DNA from: Porphyra umbilicalis
Lineage: Eukaryota; Rhodophyta; Bangiophyceae; Bangiales; Bangiaceae
NCBI GenBank assembly: GCA_002049455.2
Contig: KV919052.1
Span: 1 to 64,000, forward strand
Length of the DNA stretch: 64,000 nucleotides
Direction of reading: 5' to 3'
The position numbers and the translations under genes were made by a program. The notes beneath the pieces are model-generated. The model was not told the DNA's origin. It saw only the letters and a program-made list of their open reading frames with translations, and did no database searches. Of the stretch, positions 44,641 through 53,945 are shown piece by piece. Numbering within the stretch: position 1 is the stretch's first letter; every line of letters begins with the position of its first letter.

Positions 44641-45240
44641 CAAACCCGCCACCCGGCGGCCGGGGGGCGCGGCCCTCCCCCCCGGAAGCCACCCACGGCG
44701 CCACCCCGCAACCCTGCGGCCGGAAAAGAGGCTGCCCAATCCCACGGACCCTTCAACCCCGCCACCCGGCGCCCGGGAAGGCGGCGGCCGTCCCCCCCGG
44801 ACCTCCCTCACGGCGCCACCCCGCCACGCGGCAGCCGGAATGGATGCGACATTCCACCACGGACGTCCCCCAATCTGCCACGCGGCGGCCGGAAGGGAGG
44901 TGGCCCTCCCCACCGGAGCCCCCACACCACGCCACGGGGCGGCCTCCTTGCCCCCCCACTTCGCGGCCGGGGGGGAGGCGGTTCTGCCACCCGGACCACC
45001 ACCACTTTGCCACCCTGCCACACGGTGGCCGGGGGGGAGGCGCCTTCTCTGCCCGGAACCCCCGACTCCGCCACCCCGCCACCTGGCGGCCGAAAAGGAG
45101 GCGGCACTCCCCTCCGGACCCCCCCAACCCCACCACTCGGCAGCCCGGGGGGAGTGGGCCCTCACGCCCGGACCCTTTCTGGACCCCATCACATCCCCCC
45201 ACCCCGCCACCAGGCGGACCGCCCACCGCGCCACCGCACA
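44635..45240. repeat. ~58-bp GC-rich minisatellite array 2
   Basis: About ten degenerate units of CCACCCGGCGGCCGGG with CCCGGACCCCCC linkers. Individual units vary in length. Long frames on either strand are compositional. Confidence 0.85.
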
Positions 45241-45428
45241 AATGTGGGAACGCGCCCTCGCGCTGCGCCGCTCACCATAATGCTTACGTTCGGACCGACG
45301 CCCTTGCGCTGCGCTGCTCGCCTGAAAGCTCGGCTGTCATGATTTGCCGCTTTTCGACACGATGGGGCTTACTGTAACGCTGGCTCTCATTTCGACAGCA
45401 TCGCGCTGCGCCGCTCGCTGATCTGGAT

Positions 45429-46010
45429 GTATTTGAACAAGGCGTGCAGGCAGGTCCTAAGAATGATTGACGTCGAAATGCGCCGAAGCTCTGGGCGCGC
45501 GCGCAATCCATATGTTCGCCAAAGTAGCCCAACTGCGAAACCCGATCGCGGCCATCCCACTCGGTTGTATTTGATCCGGGCGTGCAGGCAGGTCCTTAGA
45601 ATGTTTGTCGTCGGAATGCGCCAAAATTCTGGGCCGTCGCGCAACCCGTTTGTTTGCCATTGAGGCGCGTGTGCGAAACCCGATCTGTACATGACGGCTG
45701 GCGGTCATTTCGACAGCCTTGCGCTGTGCCGCTGGCGGATTTTTATGTACTTGATTCGTGCGTGCATGCAGATCCTCACAATGTTTGTCGTCGGAATGCG
45801 CCGAATTTCTGGGCGCTAGCGCCATTCATTTGTTCGCCAATGTAGCCCGTGTGCGAAACCCGATCCCGGCCATCCCACTGGGATGTATTCAATCCAGGCG
45901 CACAGGCAGGTCTTGTAAATGTTGGTCGTCGGAATGCGCCAAAACTCTGGGCCGTCGTGCAGTCCAATTTCTTGCCATTGTAGCCCGTGCGCGAAACCCG
46001 ACCGCGGGCG
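45429..46010 (+). repeat. 138-bp tandem repeat, array 2
   Basis: The GTATTTGA/GTACTTGA anchor occurs at 45429, 45567, 45747 and 45885. Spacings are 138, 180 and 138 bp, the middle one widened by a short insertion near 45690. The last unit runs into the CCAAT-like motif of module 2. Confidence 0.85.
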
Positions 46011-46085
46011 TCCCATTGGTGGGCTGCACAGATATACATACAGACGCATGTGGCCCACGGCAAGTTTTATATAATGGCACTAGTA
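46008..46085 (+). promoter_or_regulatory. Promoter-like module 2
   Basis: CCCATTGGTGGGCTGC at about 46012 is followed by CAGACGCATGTGGCCCAC and TTATATAATGGCAC at 46067. Confidence 0.5.
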
Positions 46086-46430
46086 GGTACCAGCGGGCCC
46101 CAGGCGTCCGCAAATCCTATCCATTAACATGGTCATCGAGGTTGTATCTCTTCACAAACGCTTTTTGTCACAATGGCCGAACGACTTCGGAACCCAGCTC
46201 AATCCAAAGCTTGCAAATATTCGCCACTTCTGCGCCACTTCCCCCGCTTGCTCGTCTCAGATTTGCCCGTCGGGCAGCTGTTCCGGAGATACAGAGTGTC
46301 TAAGAGAGAGAAATAGTTCGTCCAGGCGGTCAGAATCGGCTCCTTTTCGAAATAGAAAAAAATTTGTACTCTGTTCTGAGGACAGATGATTGTGGCGCAG
46401 ACTGAGATGCCGGGGGGGAGACGGCCCTCC
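46085..46430 (+). repeat. Type-2 downstream segment, copy 1
   Basis: It begins GTAGGTACCAGCG and contains AAATCCTATCCATTAACA, GACTTCGG...CCCAGCTCAAT, GGAGATACAGAG and TCTGTTCTGAGGACAGATGA, then enters a GC minisatellite. Copies at 46825, 47655 and 49365 share this order. A weak reading (PSSIxSLQTFA...AAVPEIQSV) is partly kept between copies, but stops occur. Confidence 0.75.
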
Positions 46431-46550
46431 CCCCGGGACCCTCCCCACCCCGAAACCCGGCGGCCGAGGTGGGGGCGGCGCTCCACCCCGGACCCCCCCA
46501 CCCCGCCACCCGGCGGCCCTACAACCCCACCACTCAGCAGCCGGTGGGAA
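46415..46550. repeat. ~58-bp GC-rich minisatellite array 3
   Basis: Two to three units with AAACCCGGCGGCCGAGG and CGCCACCCGGCGGCCC blocks. Confidence 0.75.
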
Positions 46551-46744
46551 GACGCCCTCGCGCTGAGCCGCTCGCGGAAGGGTTGGTTTTGGAACCGACG
46601 CCTTTGCGCTGCGCCTCTCTCCGTAGCGCCGGCGTTTGGACGAACGCCCTCGCGCTCCAGGCGCTGGATTTCGGTCCTGGCAATGTTGGGCCCTGCAATG
46701 CTCTGAAACTCTGGGCCATCTCGCGAATGTAGTTCCAAGGCCGC

Positions 46745-46825
46745 GCGCGGCGTTGCGGTTGGCTGGTTCCGAAACGCGAATAACAGACACAGAAGTGGAC
46801 CACCGCGGGCATCATAAAAAGGGAC
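46745..46825 (+). promoter_or_regulatory. Promoter-like module 3 (subtype B)
   Basis: TTGCGGTTGGCTGG (CCAAT-like, inverted) and CGCGAATAACAGACAC precede GTGGACCACCGCGGGC and CATAAAAAGGGAC at about 46813. The upstream part is a diverged cousin of the 138-bp unit. Confidence 0.45.
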
Positions 46826-47165
46826 AAGTCGGTACCAGCAGGCCTCAGACGCTTACAAATCCTATCCATTATCATTGTCATCAAGGTTGTATCTCTCGAA
46901 AGACGCTTTTTTCTTACAATGGCCAACCGACTACGGGACCCAGCTCAATCGATAGCTTGCAAACATTTGCGCAGCTCATTCGCCTTCCCTCTTTTGCGCC
47001 GCACAGATTTGTCCGAAGTGCTGCCGTTTTAGAGATACAGAGCGTTGAAGAGAGAGAAAAAGTGCATCCAAGCGGTCAGAATCGGCTTCATTAGGAAGAG
47101 AAGAATACTAAGTTCTCTGTTGTGAGGACAGATGATTGTGGCGCGGACTGAGATGCCGAGGGAGA
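46825..47165 (+). repeat. Type-2 downstream segment, copy 2
   Basis: It begins GTCGGTACCAGCA and follows the same order as copy 1, ending GAGGACAGATGATTGTGGCG and entering GC-rich minisatellite DNA. Confidence 0.75.
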
Positions 47166-47465
47166 GGTGGCCCTTCACCTCAGACCACCCCGACCCGCCA
47201 CCCGGCGGCCGGGGGGGAGGAGGTACTCCCCTTCGGACCTCTCGCACCCCGCCACCCGGCGGCCCTCCCACCCTACTACCCAGCAGACGGTGGGAAAGCA
47301 CGCTCGCGCTGCGCCACTTCGGTTGCGCTGGAGTTCGGACCGAAGCCCTCGCGCTGCGCTGCTCGCCGTGGCGCTGGTGTTCAATACGACGTTCTCGCAC
47401 TGCTCTGCCCGCCGTTGCGTTGGGAAACGGACCGACGCCCTCTCGCTGAGAAGCTCGCCGTCAGA
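47165..47465. repeat. GC minisatellite and ~45-50-bp CTCGCGCTGCGC repeats
   Basis: CCACCCGGCGGCC units at 47195-47270 are followed by units with CTCGCGCTGCGC/CTCGCACTGCTC at about 47303, 47349, 47395 and a final diverged unit near 47440, roughly 46 bp apart. Confidence 0.75.
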
Positions 47466-47579
47466 AGTTGATCCAGGCGCTGGATCCCGGTCCTTAGAAT
47501 GCTTGGCCGTGCAATGTCCTGCAAATTTGGCCCTAAAATTCTGGGCCATCTCTTGAATGTAGTTCCGAGGCTGCGCGCG

Positions 47580-47660
47580 GCGTTGTGATTGGCTGGTTTT
47601 GAAATGCGAATAACAGACACACATGTGGACCACCGCGCGCTTTCTATAGAGGGACTAGTC
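47580..47660 (+). promoter_or_regulatory. Promoter-like module 4 (subtype B)
   Basis: TTGTGATTGGCTGG and GCGAATAACAGACACACATG precede GTGGACCACCGCGCGC and CTATAGAGGGAC at about 47644. Confidence 0.45.
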
Positions 47661-48040
47661 GGTACAAGCGGACCCCAGGCGCCCACAAATCCTATTCATC
47701 AACAACGTCATCAAGATTGTTAGAAGAGTTGGACACAGACAAAATCGAGGAGGTCTCTTTCACATGCCCCACAGACGCGTTGTTTTCAATGTCCGGACGA
47801 CTACAGGACCCAGCTCAATAGGTAGCTTGCAATCATTTGCCCATGCCTCCCCCTTTCCGCGTTTGCGCTGCTCAGATTCGTCCGTAGGGCAGCCGTTCCG
47901 GAGATACAGAGCGTCGAAGAGATAGAAAAGGTGCGTCGAGGCGGTCAAAATCGGCTACAGCTCGAAAGAGAAAACACTGTATTCTCTGTTCTGAGGACAG
48001 ATGATTGTAGCGCGGACTGTGATGCCGGGGGGGTAGCGGC
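47655..48040 (+). repeat. Type-2 downstream segment, copy 3
   Basis: It shares CAAATCCTATTCATCAAC, CAGGACCCAGCTCAATAGG, GGAGATACAGAGCGTCGAAG and TCTGTTCTGAGGACAGATGA with the other copies. About 40 bp near 47720 is unique to this copy. Confidence 0.7.
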
Positions 48041-48069
48041 CCTCCCCCCAGGACCCCCCACCCGTCGGA

Positions 48070-48300
48070 ATGCGCCGAAAATCTGGGCGCTGGCGCAATC
48101 CATTTGTCTGCCAGTGTAGCCCCTGTGCAAAACCCGATCGAGGCTATCCCACTGGGATGTGCTCGAACTGGGCGTGCACGCAGGTCCTCAGAATGTTTGT
48201 CAATGAAATGCGCTGAAATTCTGGTCCGTCGCACAATCCATTTGTTTGCCAATGAAGCCCGTGTGCAGAACCCGATCGCGGGCAGCCCATGAGTGGGCTG
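48070..48300 (+). repeat. 138-bp tandem repeat, array 3 (partial)
   Basis: Blocks CGGAATGCGCCGAAAATCTG, CGCAATCCATTTGTCTGCC and CGATCGAGGCTATCCCACTG belong to the 138-bp unit. It ends at the CCCATGAGTGGGCTG of module 5. Confidence 0.75.
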
Positions 48301-48350
48301 CTCATACAGACAGACAAACATGTGGCCCACCGCGCACAATTTTTGAAGGG
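48283..48350 (+). promoter_or_regulatory. Promoter-like module 5 (weak TATA)
   Basis: CCCATGAGTGGGCTGC is a changed CCAAT-like element. GTGGCCCACCGCGCAC precedes ATTTTTGAAGGGAC, so the TATA-like core is lost while the flanks are kept. Confidence 0.3.
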
Positions 48351-48420
48351 ACTGAGCAGGACCCGCGTGGGCTCCGCGAGCCCACTCTTAAACGAGGCGC
48401 ACTGCCCGATTTCCGGACAC
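48345..48420 (+). repeat. Type-1 downstream segment, copy 3
   Basis: It begins GCAGGACCCGCG, with the inverted repeat GTGGGCTCCGCGAGCCCAC and then TTAAACGAGGCGCAC. The stem is longer here than in the other copies. Confidence 0.7.
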
Positions 48421-48865
48421 CCCCCACCCCACTACCCGGCGGCCAGAGGGTACGCGGCCCCCCCCCACGGAGCCCCTCCACCCCGCTACCTGACCACCCG
48501 GCGGCTAGGGGGAAGGTGGCCCTCCCCCCCGGACACCGCCCACCCCGTCACCCCGCCACCCGGTGGCCCGGGGGAAGGCGGCTTTCTCCATATTTTCGCC
48601 CAACCCAGTTACCCGGTGGCCTGCGGGGAGGCCGCCCTCCCCACCGAACCCGCCCCACCCCGCAAACAATCGGCCTGGCGGGAGTCGGCCTTTCCTCAAG
48701 GACCCCCCTACCCCGCCACCCGGCGCACGCGGGGGAGGCGGCGCCCCCCCCCGGACCGCCCCCGGGACTTCTCCACGGACCCCCCCCTTGCCGCCACTCA
48801 GCGGCCGGGGGCGAGGCGGCCATCCCCCCCGGACCCCCTCATCCGCGTCACCCGGCCGCCCCTGT
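48415..48865. repeat. ~58-bp GC-rich minisatellite array 4
   Basis: About seven to eight units of CTACCCGGCGGCC, CACCCGGTGGCCC and similar blocks. Compositional frames are present on both strands. Confidence 0.85.
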
Positions 48866-49029
48866 TCGAAACGATTTTCATCCCTGTGAGTCGCCAGTTC
48901 ATTTCGTCGCCGTCGCACTACGCTGCTAACCGAAGCTCTGGGCCGTCCCGACATTCCACCGTGTTTGCCAAAATTGTTTACTGTACGATAGGCGATCATT
49001 CCGACGGCGTCGCGCTGCGCCGCTCGCGG

Positions 49030-49320
49030 ATCTGGATGTATTTTGACCGGGCGATCGGGCAGGTCCTTAGAATGTGTGTCGTCGGCATGCGCTGAAGATC
49101 TTGGCCGTCGCGCAATCCATTTATTTGCAAATGAAGCCCCTGTGCAAAACCCGATCGCGACCATCCCAATGGGATGTATTTGATCTCGGCGTGCAGGCAG
49201 GTCCCTAACATATGTTTCGTCGGAGTGCACTGAAAATCTGGGCCGTCGCGCAATCCATTTGATTGCCATTGTAGCCCGTCTGCGCGACCGGATCGCAGGC
49301 GACCCATTGGTGGGCAGCCA
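49030..49320 (+). repeat. 138-bp tandem repeat, array 4 (two units)
   Basis: GTATTTTGACC at 49038 and GTATTTGATCTC at 49175 mark units about 137 bp apart. The second runs into CCCATTGGTGGGCAGCC of module 6. Confidence 0.85.
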
Positions 49321-49370
49321 ATACAGACAGACGCAAATCGCCTACCGCGAGCTGTATTTAAATCGGCTAA
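49300..49370 (+). promoter_or_regulatory. Promoter-like module 6
   Basis: CCCATTGGTGGGCAGCCAAT at about 49302 contains both an ATTGG and a CCAAT. CGCCTACCGCGAGCTG precedes TATTTAAATCGG at 49354. Confidence 0.45.
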
Positions 49371-49690
49371 TAGGTACCAGCGTGCCCCAGTCGCCCGGAA
49401 ATCCTGTTCATTCACATTGTCATCCAGGTTGTACCTCTTCACGGACGCTTTCATTGACAATGGCCGAACAACTTCGGGGGCCAGCTCAATCGATAGCTTT
49501 CACTAATAAGCCCATGCCCCCCCTCTTCCCCCGTCTGCGCTGCTCATAGTCGTCCGCAGGGTAGAGGTTTCGGAGATACAGAGCGACAAAAAGAGAGAAA
49601 AAGTGCGTCCAGGCAGTCAGAATCGGCTACTTTTCGACAGAACGAGTACTTTGTTCTCTGTTCTGAGAGTAGCTGACTATGGCGCGGTGT
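49365..49690 (+). repeat. Type-2 downstream segment, copy 4
   Basis: It begins ATAGGTACCAGCG and shares GGAAATCCTGTTCATTCACA, GGGCCAGCTCAATCGATAGC, GGAGATACAGAGCGAC and TTGTTCTCTGTTCTGAGAG with the other copies. Confidence 0.75.
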
Positions 49691-49704
49691 AAGATGCCAG
49701 GGGA

Positions 49705-50140
49705 TAGGCAGCCCTGCCCCGGGAACCCCCCCACCCCGCCACCCGGCAGCCCCCCCACCCCACCACCCCGCAGCCGGTTAAAAGGCGCGCTCGAGCTGCG
49801 CAGCTCACCGTAGCGCTGGCGTTTGGACGGACGACCTCGAGCTGCGCCGCTCGCGCTGGCGTTCGGACGTTCTCCCACTTGCTGCCCCGCGCCCCCCCCC
49901 CCGCACCCCGGCCGGGCCCTCTCTTCCCCGCCACCTGGCGGCCACCGCACCCCACCGCCAAGCAGCCGGATGGAACGCGGGCTCGCGCTGCGCCGCTGGC
50001 CGTAGCGTTTGTGTTCGGACCGACGCCCTCGCGCTGCGCTGCTCGCCGTAGCGCTTGTGCTCATTCTGACGCCCTCGCGCTCTGCTGCTCGCCGTAGCGT
50101 TGGGGTTCGTACCGACATCCTCGCGCTGCGCTGCTCGCCG
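49705..50140. repeat. GC minisatellite and ~45-50-bp CTCGCGCTGCGC repeats
   Basis: CCACCCGGCAGCC units at 49725-49780 and CACCTGGCGGCC near 49930. CTCGCGCTGCGC-type units occur at about 49843, 49982, 50029, 50077 and 50121, the last four about 45-48 bp apart. Confidence 0.8.
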
Positions 50141-50244
50141 TCAGGGATAGATCAGGGAGCTAGATCCCGGTCCTCAGAATGTTTGGACGTGCAATGCCCT
50201 TAAAATCTGGGCCATCTCGCGAATGTAGTTCCGAGGCCGCGCGC

Positions 50245-50330
50245 GGCATTGCGATTGACTTGTTCCGAAAGGCGAATATCAGACACACATGTGGCCCACC
50301 GCGAGATTTATATAGATATAGAGGGACGAG
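50245..50330 (+). promoter_or_regulatory. Promoter-like module 7 (subtype B)
   Basis: TTGCGATTGACTTG and GCGAATATCAGACACACATG precede GTGGCCCACCGCGAG and TTATATAGATATAGAGGGAC at about 50308, a doubled TATA-like element. Confidence 0.45.
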
Positions 50331-50405
50331 GTAGGGCCCGCGCGGGTTCTGAGAGCCCAATGTAAATCGAGGCGTATTTTCTGCCGTGCCAATTTCCGGT
50401 CCCCC
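50320..50405 (+). repeat. Type-1 downstream segment, copy 4
   Basis: It begins GTAGGGCCCGCGCG, with the inverted repeat GGGTTCTGAGAGCCC, then TGTAAATCGAGGCG and CCAATTTCCGG, entering a GC minisatellite at 50405. Confidence 0.7.
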
Positions 50406-50560
50406 TCCACCCCGCCACCCGGCGGGGAGGCGGCCCTCCTCCCCGGACCCCCCCATTCCGCCACCCAGCGCCCCTTCCCCCCCGCCACGCAGTAGCCGGT
50501 GTGAAGACGGACTCGCGCTGCGCCGCTCGCCGTAGCCCTGTCATTCGGACCGACGCTCTC

Positions 50561-51765
50561 GCGCCGCGGTGCTCGCCGAAACTCTGGGCCGTCCCGACAT
50601 TCCGCCGTGTTTTCCAAGGGGACGCGTCGGCGAACAACAGAAGAAGCGGACACCAGTCGTGAAGTGCCGGTGCTGTGCGCCTGCACAGAGCGCTCCAGCC
50701 ACAACGGATGTCCGGAACACCAAGAATACAGTCAATGGACAACGGCCGTGCCGCGTGTGTTAGATGCGAACCACCAACCATGTGCCGACATCGTCCAGCC
50801 CGGACACCGTGCATGACCGGTTGGGTGGTCACCCCCGTCCCCGCTTTGGACATTCGAGCGCCACGATGGATTCTGCTCCTCAGTGTGCCCGCGGCGCGTT
50901 GGCTGCGGAGAACTCGAAGCCCACTTGCGCCTTCCTCGCCGTTCCTCATCCCGTGCACACCACATCCGTTTTCCCCACCACCACCTTCCGTTTCGGGCTA
51001 TTCTTACCCCCAAGGAAAGCCCCACGGGCGGTAGCTACGGGTGTGGAGACGGTCGTGTCCCCGCTGAGGCCACTGGGCGGCAGCGTCACATCGCGTCTGG
51101 TCGCCGCAGCGAGTCGCACGAAGGTGTTTTTCCGCGCGAGCTCGCCGCTCCCCCTGTGTTCCCGCGTGCACCGCGCCGCCCGCCGCGCTCCGTGGCGCGC
51201 GCATCGTCACGGCTCATGAATATGAGCGTCGTGGGGTGGTTCATCATCGCGCGCACCTCCGGCGTGGCCCGACACAGTCGTCGTGGCTGACCCGTACGCG
51301 TACCACCCGCGAGTTTTCATCACGGACTCTACCTTATCGAGGGCCCAGAAGAGGCACCGCGCCGCATGGCGGATATGGACTTGATGGTGCAGCAGGAGGC
51401 GCTACGCCCTCCGCCGGCGCGTGAGCTTGGTGGACACCGCGTTGGCGCCCTAGACGTGGTACTGATTGCTTTTTGAGTGGCATTTGTGGGCGTGACGGGG
51501 TGGATCATCTTGAAATTCGGTCGCTGATCAGTGTGCTCTTGGAAGTGATGGGGAGATGGACTGAGAGGTAACGTGCCCGGAGTGGGGTGAGACGCACGAT
51601 TGAATGGGGTTTTCTTGCTCGTGAAGTCGTGGCCCAAAGCAACCACAGACATTACATGGATGAAAAACACAGAAGCCCATCGAAGGGCACAAAGAAGCGT
51701 CGCACAATAATCAGAAAGACATAAGGTCGACCCTGCATGTTGGCCAGCAAACCATGCCAACGAAA
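50561..51765. other. No clear gene; likely contains the Helitron 3' terminus
   Basis: Several weak open frames occur on both strands, none recognisable. The Helitron 3' end (a hairpin followed by CTRR on the minus strand) should lie between about 51430 and 51765, but I could not place it by eye. Confidence 0.35.
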
Positions 51766-52623
51766 TCAATGCACCGACCCCACGCCCGCCCAAGCGCATA
51801 ACACGACGGTGTTGTTGAACGACTGCAAGTAGACAACGTTGTTTGTCACAATCCGGCCGAGGGAGTCGTACGCCGCTGACAGCGCGCCAACCACCACCTT
51901 GCGCGGTTCCCCTACACGAGAGAGTGCTACGTACAGCTGCTCGTGTCCAAAGACGCTGTCGTGCAACCAGATGCCGTGACGCTCCAGAGTTGAACCTTGG
52001 GCCTTGTTGATTGTGGCGGCAAAGGCAGCGCGCACCGGAAATTGGAAGCGCTTTATCGCGAACGGGATACCAATGTCCGCTGGCGTCAGGAACAGGTTGA
52101 TAATGATGATCTCGGTCCAATCGCTCACGCGCCGGGCGCCCAAGTTGTGGCTCCCAATGCGGGTCACAATGTATTGCGTGCCGTTGCAGTCCCCGCTCTG
52201 GGCAGCTAAATTACGCAACAGCATGACCACCATTCCTTGCTTCAGCTGAAGGTCCTGGTCCGGGATTGACGCGTGGTCCACCGAGTCGATGAACTCGGTG
52301 GTGGCCACTTCGCCCCACTCCCCGTCCTCTTCCGCATCTACCAGCTGGTTGACGCCGACAGATTGCACGCCCTCCCCCGGAAAGAGCTCTAGCGCTTGGT
52401 GGTTGATCAGTTTGACGTCCTCGTTTCGGGGTGTCAAGACCATGCAAGCACTCAGCTTGTCGACGCAGTCATGAGGGTTGGCCGGGCCGATCAGCTCGAT
52501 GTCGGGGAAAGTGGCCAAGAGCATGTCTTGAACCCCTTGCCAGCGTTCCGGCACAGAGCTCGCGGGATGCACACAGCAGTTGTCGCCAGCTCGGCAGCGT
52601 GGCTGAACAATCCAAGAAGCCAA
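51766..52623 (-). pseudogene. Helitron helicase, C-terminal part
   Basis: The frame covers the last PIF1 motifs: MVLTPRNEDVKLINHQAL, LKQGMVVMLLRNLA, a GTQYIVTRIG block, and AATINKAQGSTLERHGIWL with HEQLYVALSRVGEPRKV at about 51915-52020. These correspond to motifs V and VI of the superfamily 1 helicases. It overlaps the preceding frame at 52491-52623, where a frameshift joins the two. Confidence 0.85.
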
Positions 52624-53936
52624 TCATGCCGGGACCCGCTGCCACCCTGGACCGCGACACCCGCCGCATCCTCGGGAGACGGAAGAGCGCCATAGAGGTC
52701 GGCATCGAGCATCGCAACGAGCGACGCTTCAGCGGGCGCTTCCTCCTCTTCGGATTCGTCTTCAGACACCGCTTCGAAAGGATCCGGGGTGTTTCTCGCG
52801 GCCTTGACCGTGCCGCGCCCATCCGCTAGCAGCCGCTCGGCCCAGCTTTCCAACACACGGCTCTCCTTTACGTTTTCGGCTTCGAGGCACCATTGTACTT
52901 GCATGTTTGTCGATAGCTCAATGACAGTAAAGTCTGGCCACATGGAGGACTTGCGGATTGAAGCACGCACGATCTGGTGGTCGGAGCCTCGACGCACAAC
53001 GGGTGGGATCTGCACAAATGCCCCGCATAGCAGCCATGTGATGCGACCTGCAGCTTCGTCGCCGATGGTGTACTTGATGCTCCGCTTGACCGCCTCGAAG
53101 GTATGGCGGTGGGCCATCGTCGCTTCAGCCCATACAATCAGCCTTATTCGCTGCAGCAACCGATAGGTGTCACTCCGTGCTGCGAAGCCACAACTGGAGT
53201 TTGCGCCAGTATCAATGGGAATTTCGAAACGGGTGTGTGCCGTCCGTCCAAGAGGCATCAGGTTGGCCGCCACTTCGCTGGAGGCGACTGCAAGGGCGGC
53301 ATGGCCCTGTCGGCGGCAGTATGACAGGAGCATGGGCGCCAAGTATGTCTTGCCACAGCCGCCGGGCGCCATGAGAAAGATCTTTCGGCCGATGCCGCCT
53401 CCGTCGATCGCACCTCTGATGGCATTCGAAACCGCAAGCTGGTCCGGCACCAACTGGGAAGCCCGCGACAGCGCGTGCTTCTGCTGTGCTGCTCGATCCG
53501 CTGGCACCTCGTGCCCCAGCAGGCGCTCAAAGCTTGAGCCCTTCCTGCCCTCAACCGCATCTGACGGGACGTGTTTATTGAGTTCAGCCGGCGCGGGCTC
53601 GCACAACAGGACGACGGGGTTTCCGTCGGCACCCTGCGTGCTCGCGGAAAGCAGCACACCTTGGCCTGCCAAGGTCACTGCGGCGTCCAATAACCGCCCC
53701 TCAATTATCTGCATCTCGTGCCGCCTTTCGTCATTGTTCTGCGCGGCCAGGTCCAGTCCGGCAGCATCGCGCGCCTCCGAGCGGTGTTCCACATCCTCAG
53801 ACATTGCCTTGAAGTAGGTTTCAAAGAGGGACGGCCCGTCCATCGGAGGACCATGCGCAGCCAAAGCTGCGAACAGGTCTCGGATCTGGTAGGGCATGTA
53901 GTCACGAACTGCCTCTTCCATAATATCATTCCACAC
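52491..53936 (-). pseudogene. Helitron helicase, N-terminal part
   Basis: The 481-codon frame contains Walker A (FLMAPGGCGKTYL at about 53340-53380) and a motif II region where the expected WDEAPMAH reads VWAEATMAH (about 53110-53140). The next block, usually GGDFRQ, reads CGAFVQIPPVVRRGS. Two acidic residues important for catalysis are therefore Ala. The tail before the frameshift is Glu-rich. Confidence 0.85.
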
Positions 53937-53945
53937 GCCTTCGTT

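Larger units (their letters stand above)
43345..50560 (+). repeat. Complex higher-order repeat region with promoter-like modules
   Basis: Four repeat classes alternate: ~58-bp GC-rich minisatellites, a 138-bp tandem repeat, about 45-50-bp units with the core CTCGCGCTGCGCxGCTCGC, and promoter-like modules followed by one of two conserved downstream segments. No long conserved protein frame spans it. Overall it resembles an intergenic-spacer-like or satellite domain rather than genes. No rRNA gene is in the window. Confidence 0.8.

Noticed and set aside
43374..45377. Pro/Gly/Arg-rich frames of 140-270 codons
   Set aside because: They fall in ~58-bp minisatellites that supply stop-free GC-rich DNA; frames are not kept between arrays.
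43345..50560. rDNA intergenic spacer
   Set aside because: The repeated promoters and subrepeats fit the idea, but no rRNA sequence is in the window, so it is only raised as a hypothesis.
51329..52120. 263-codon minus-strand frame
   Set aside because: It overlaps the Helitron helicase in another frame and shows no motif.
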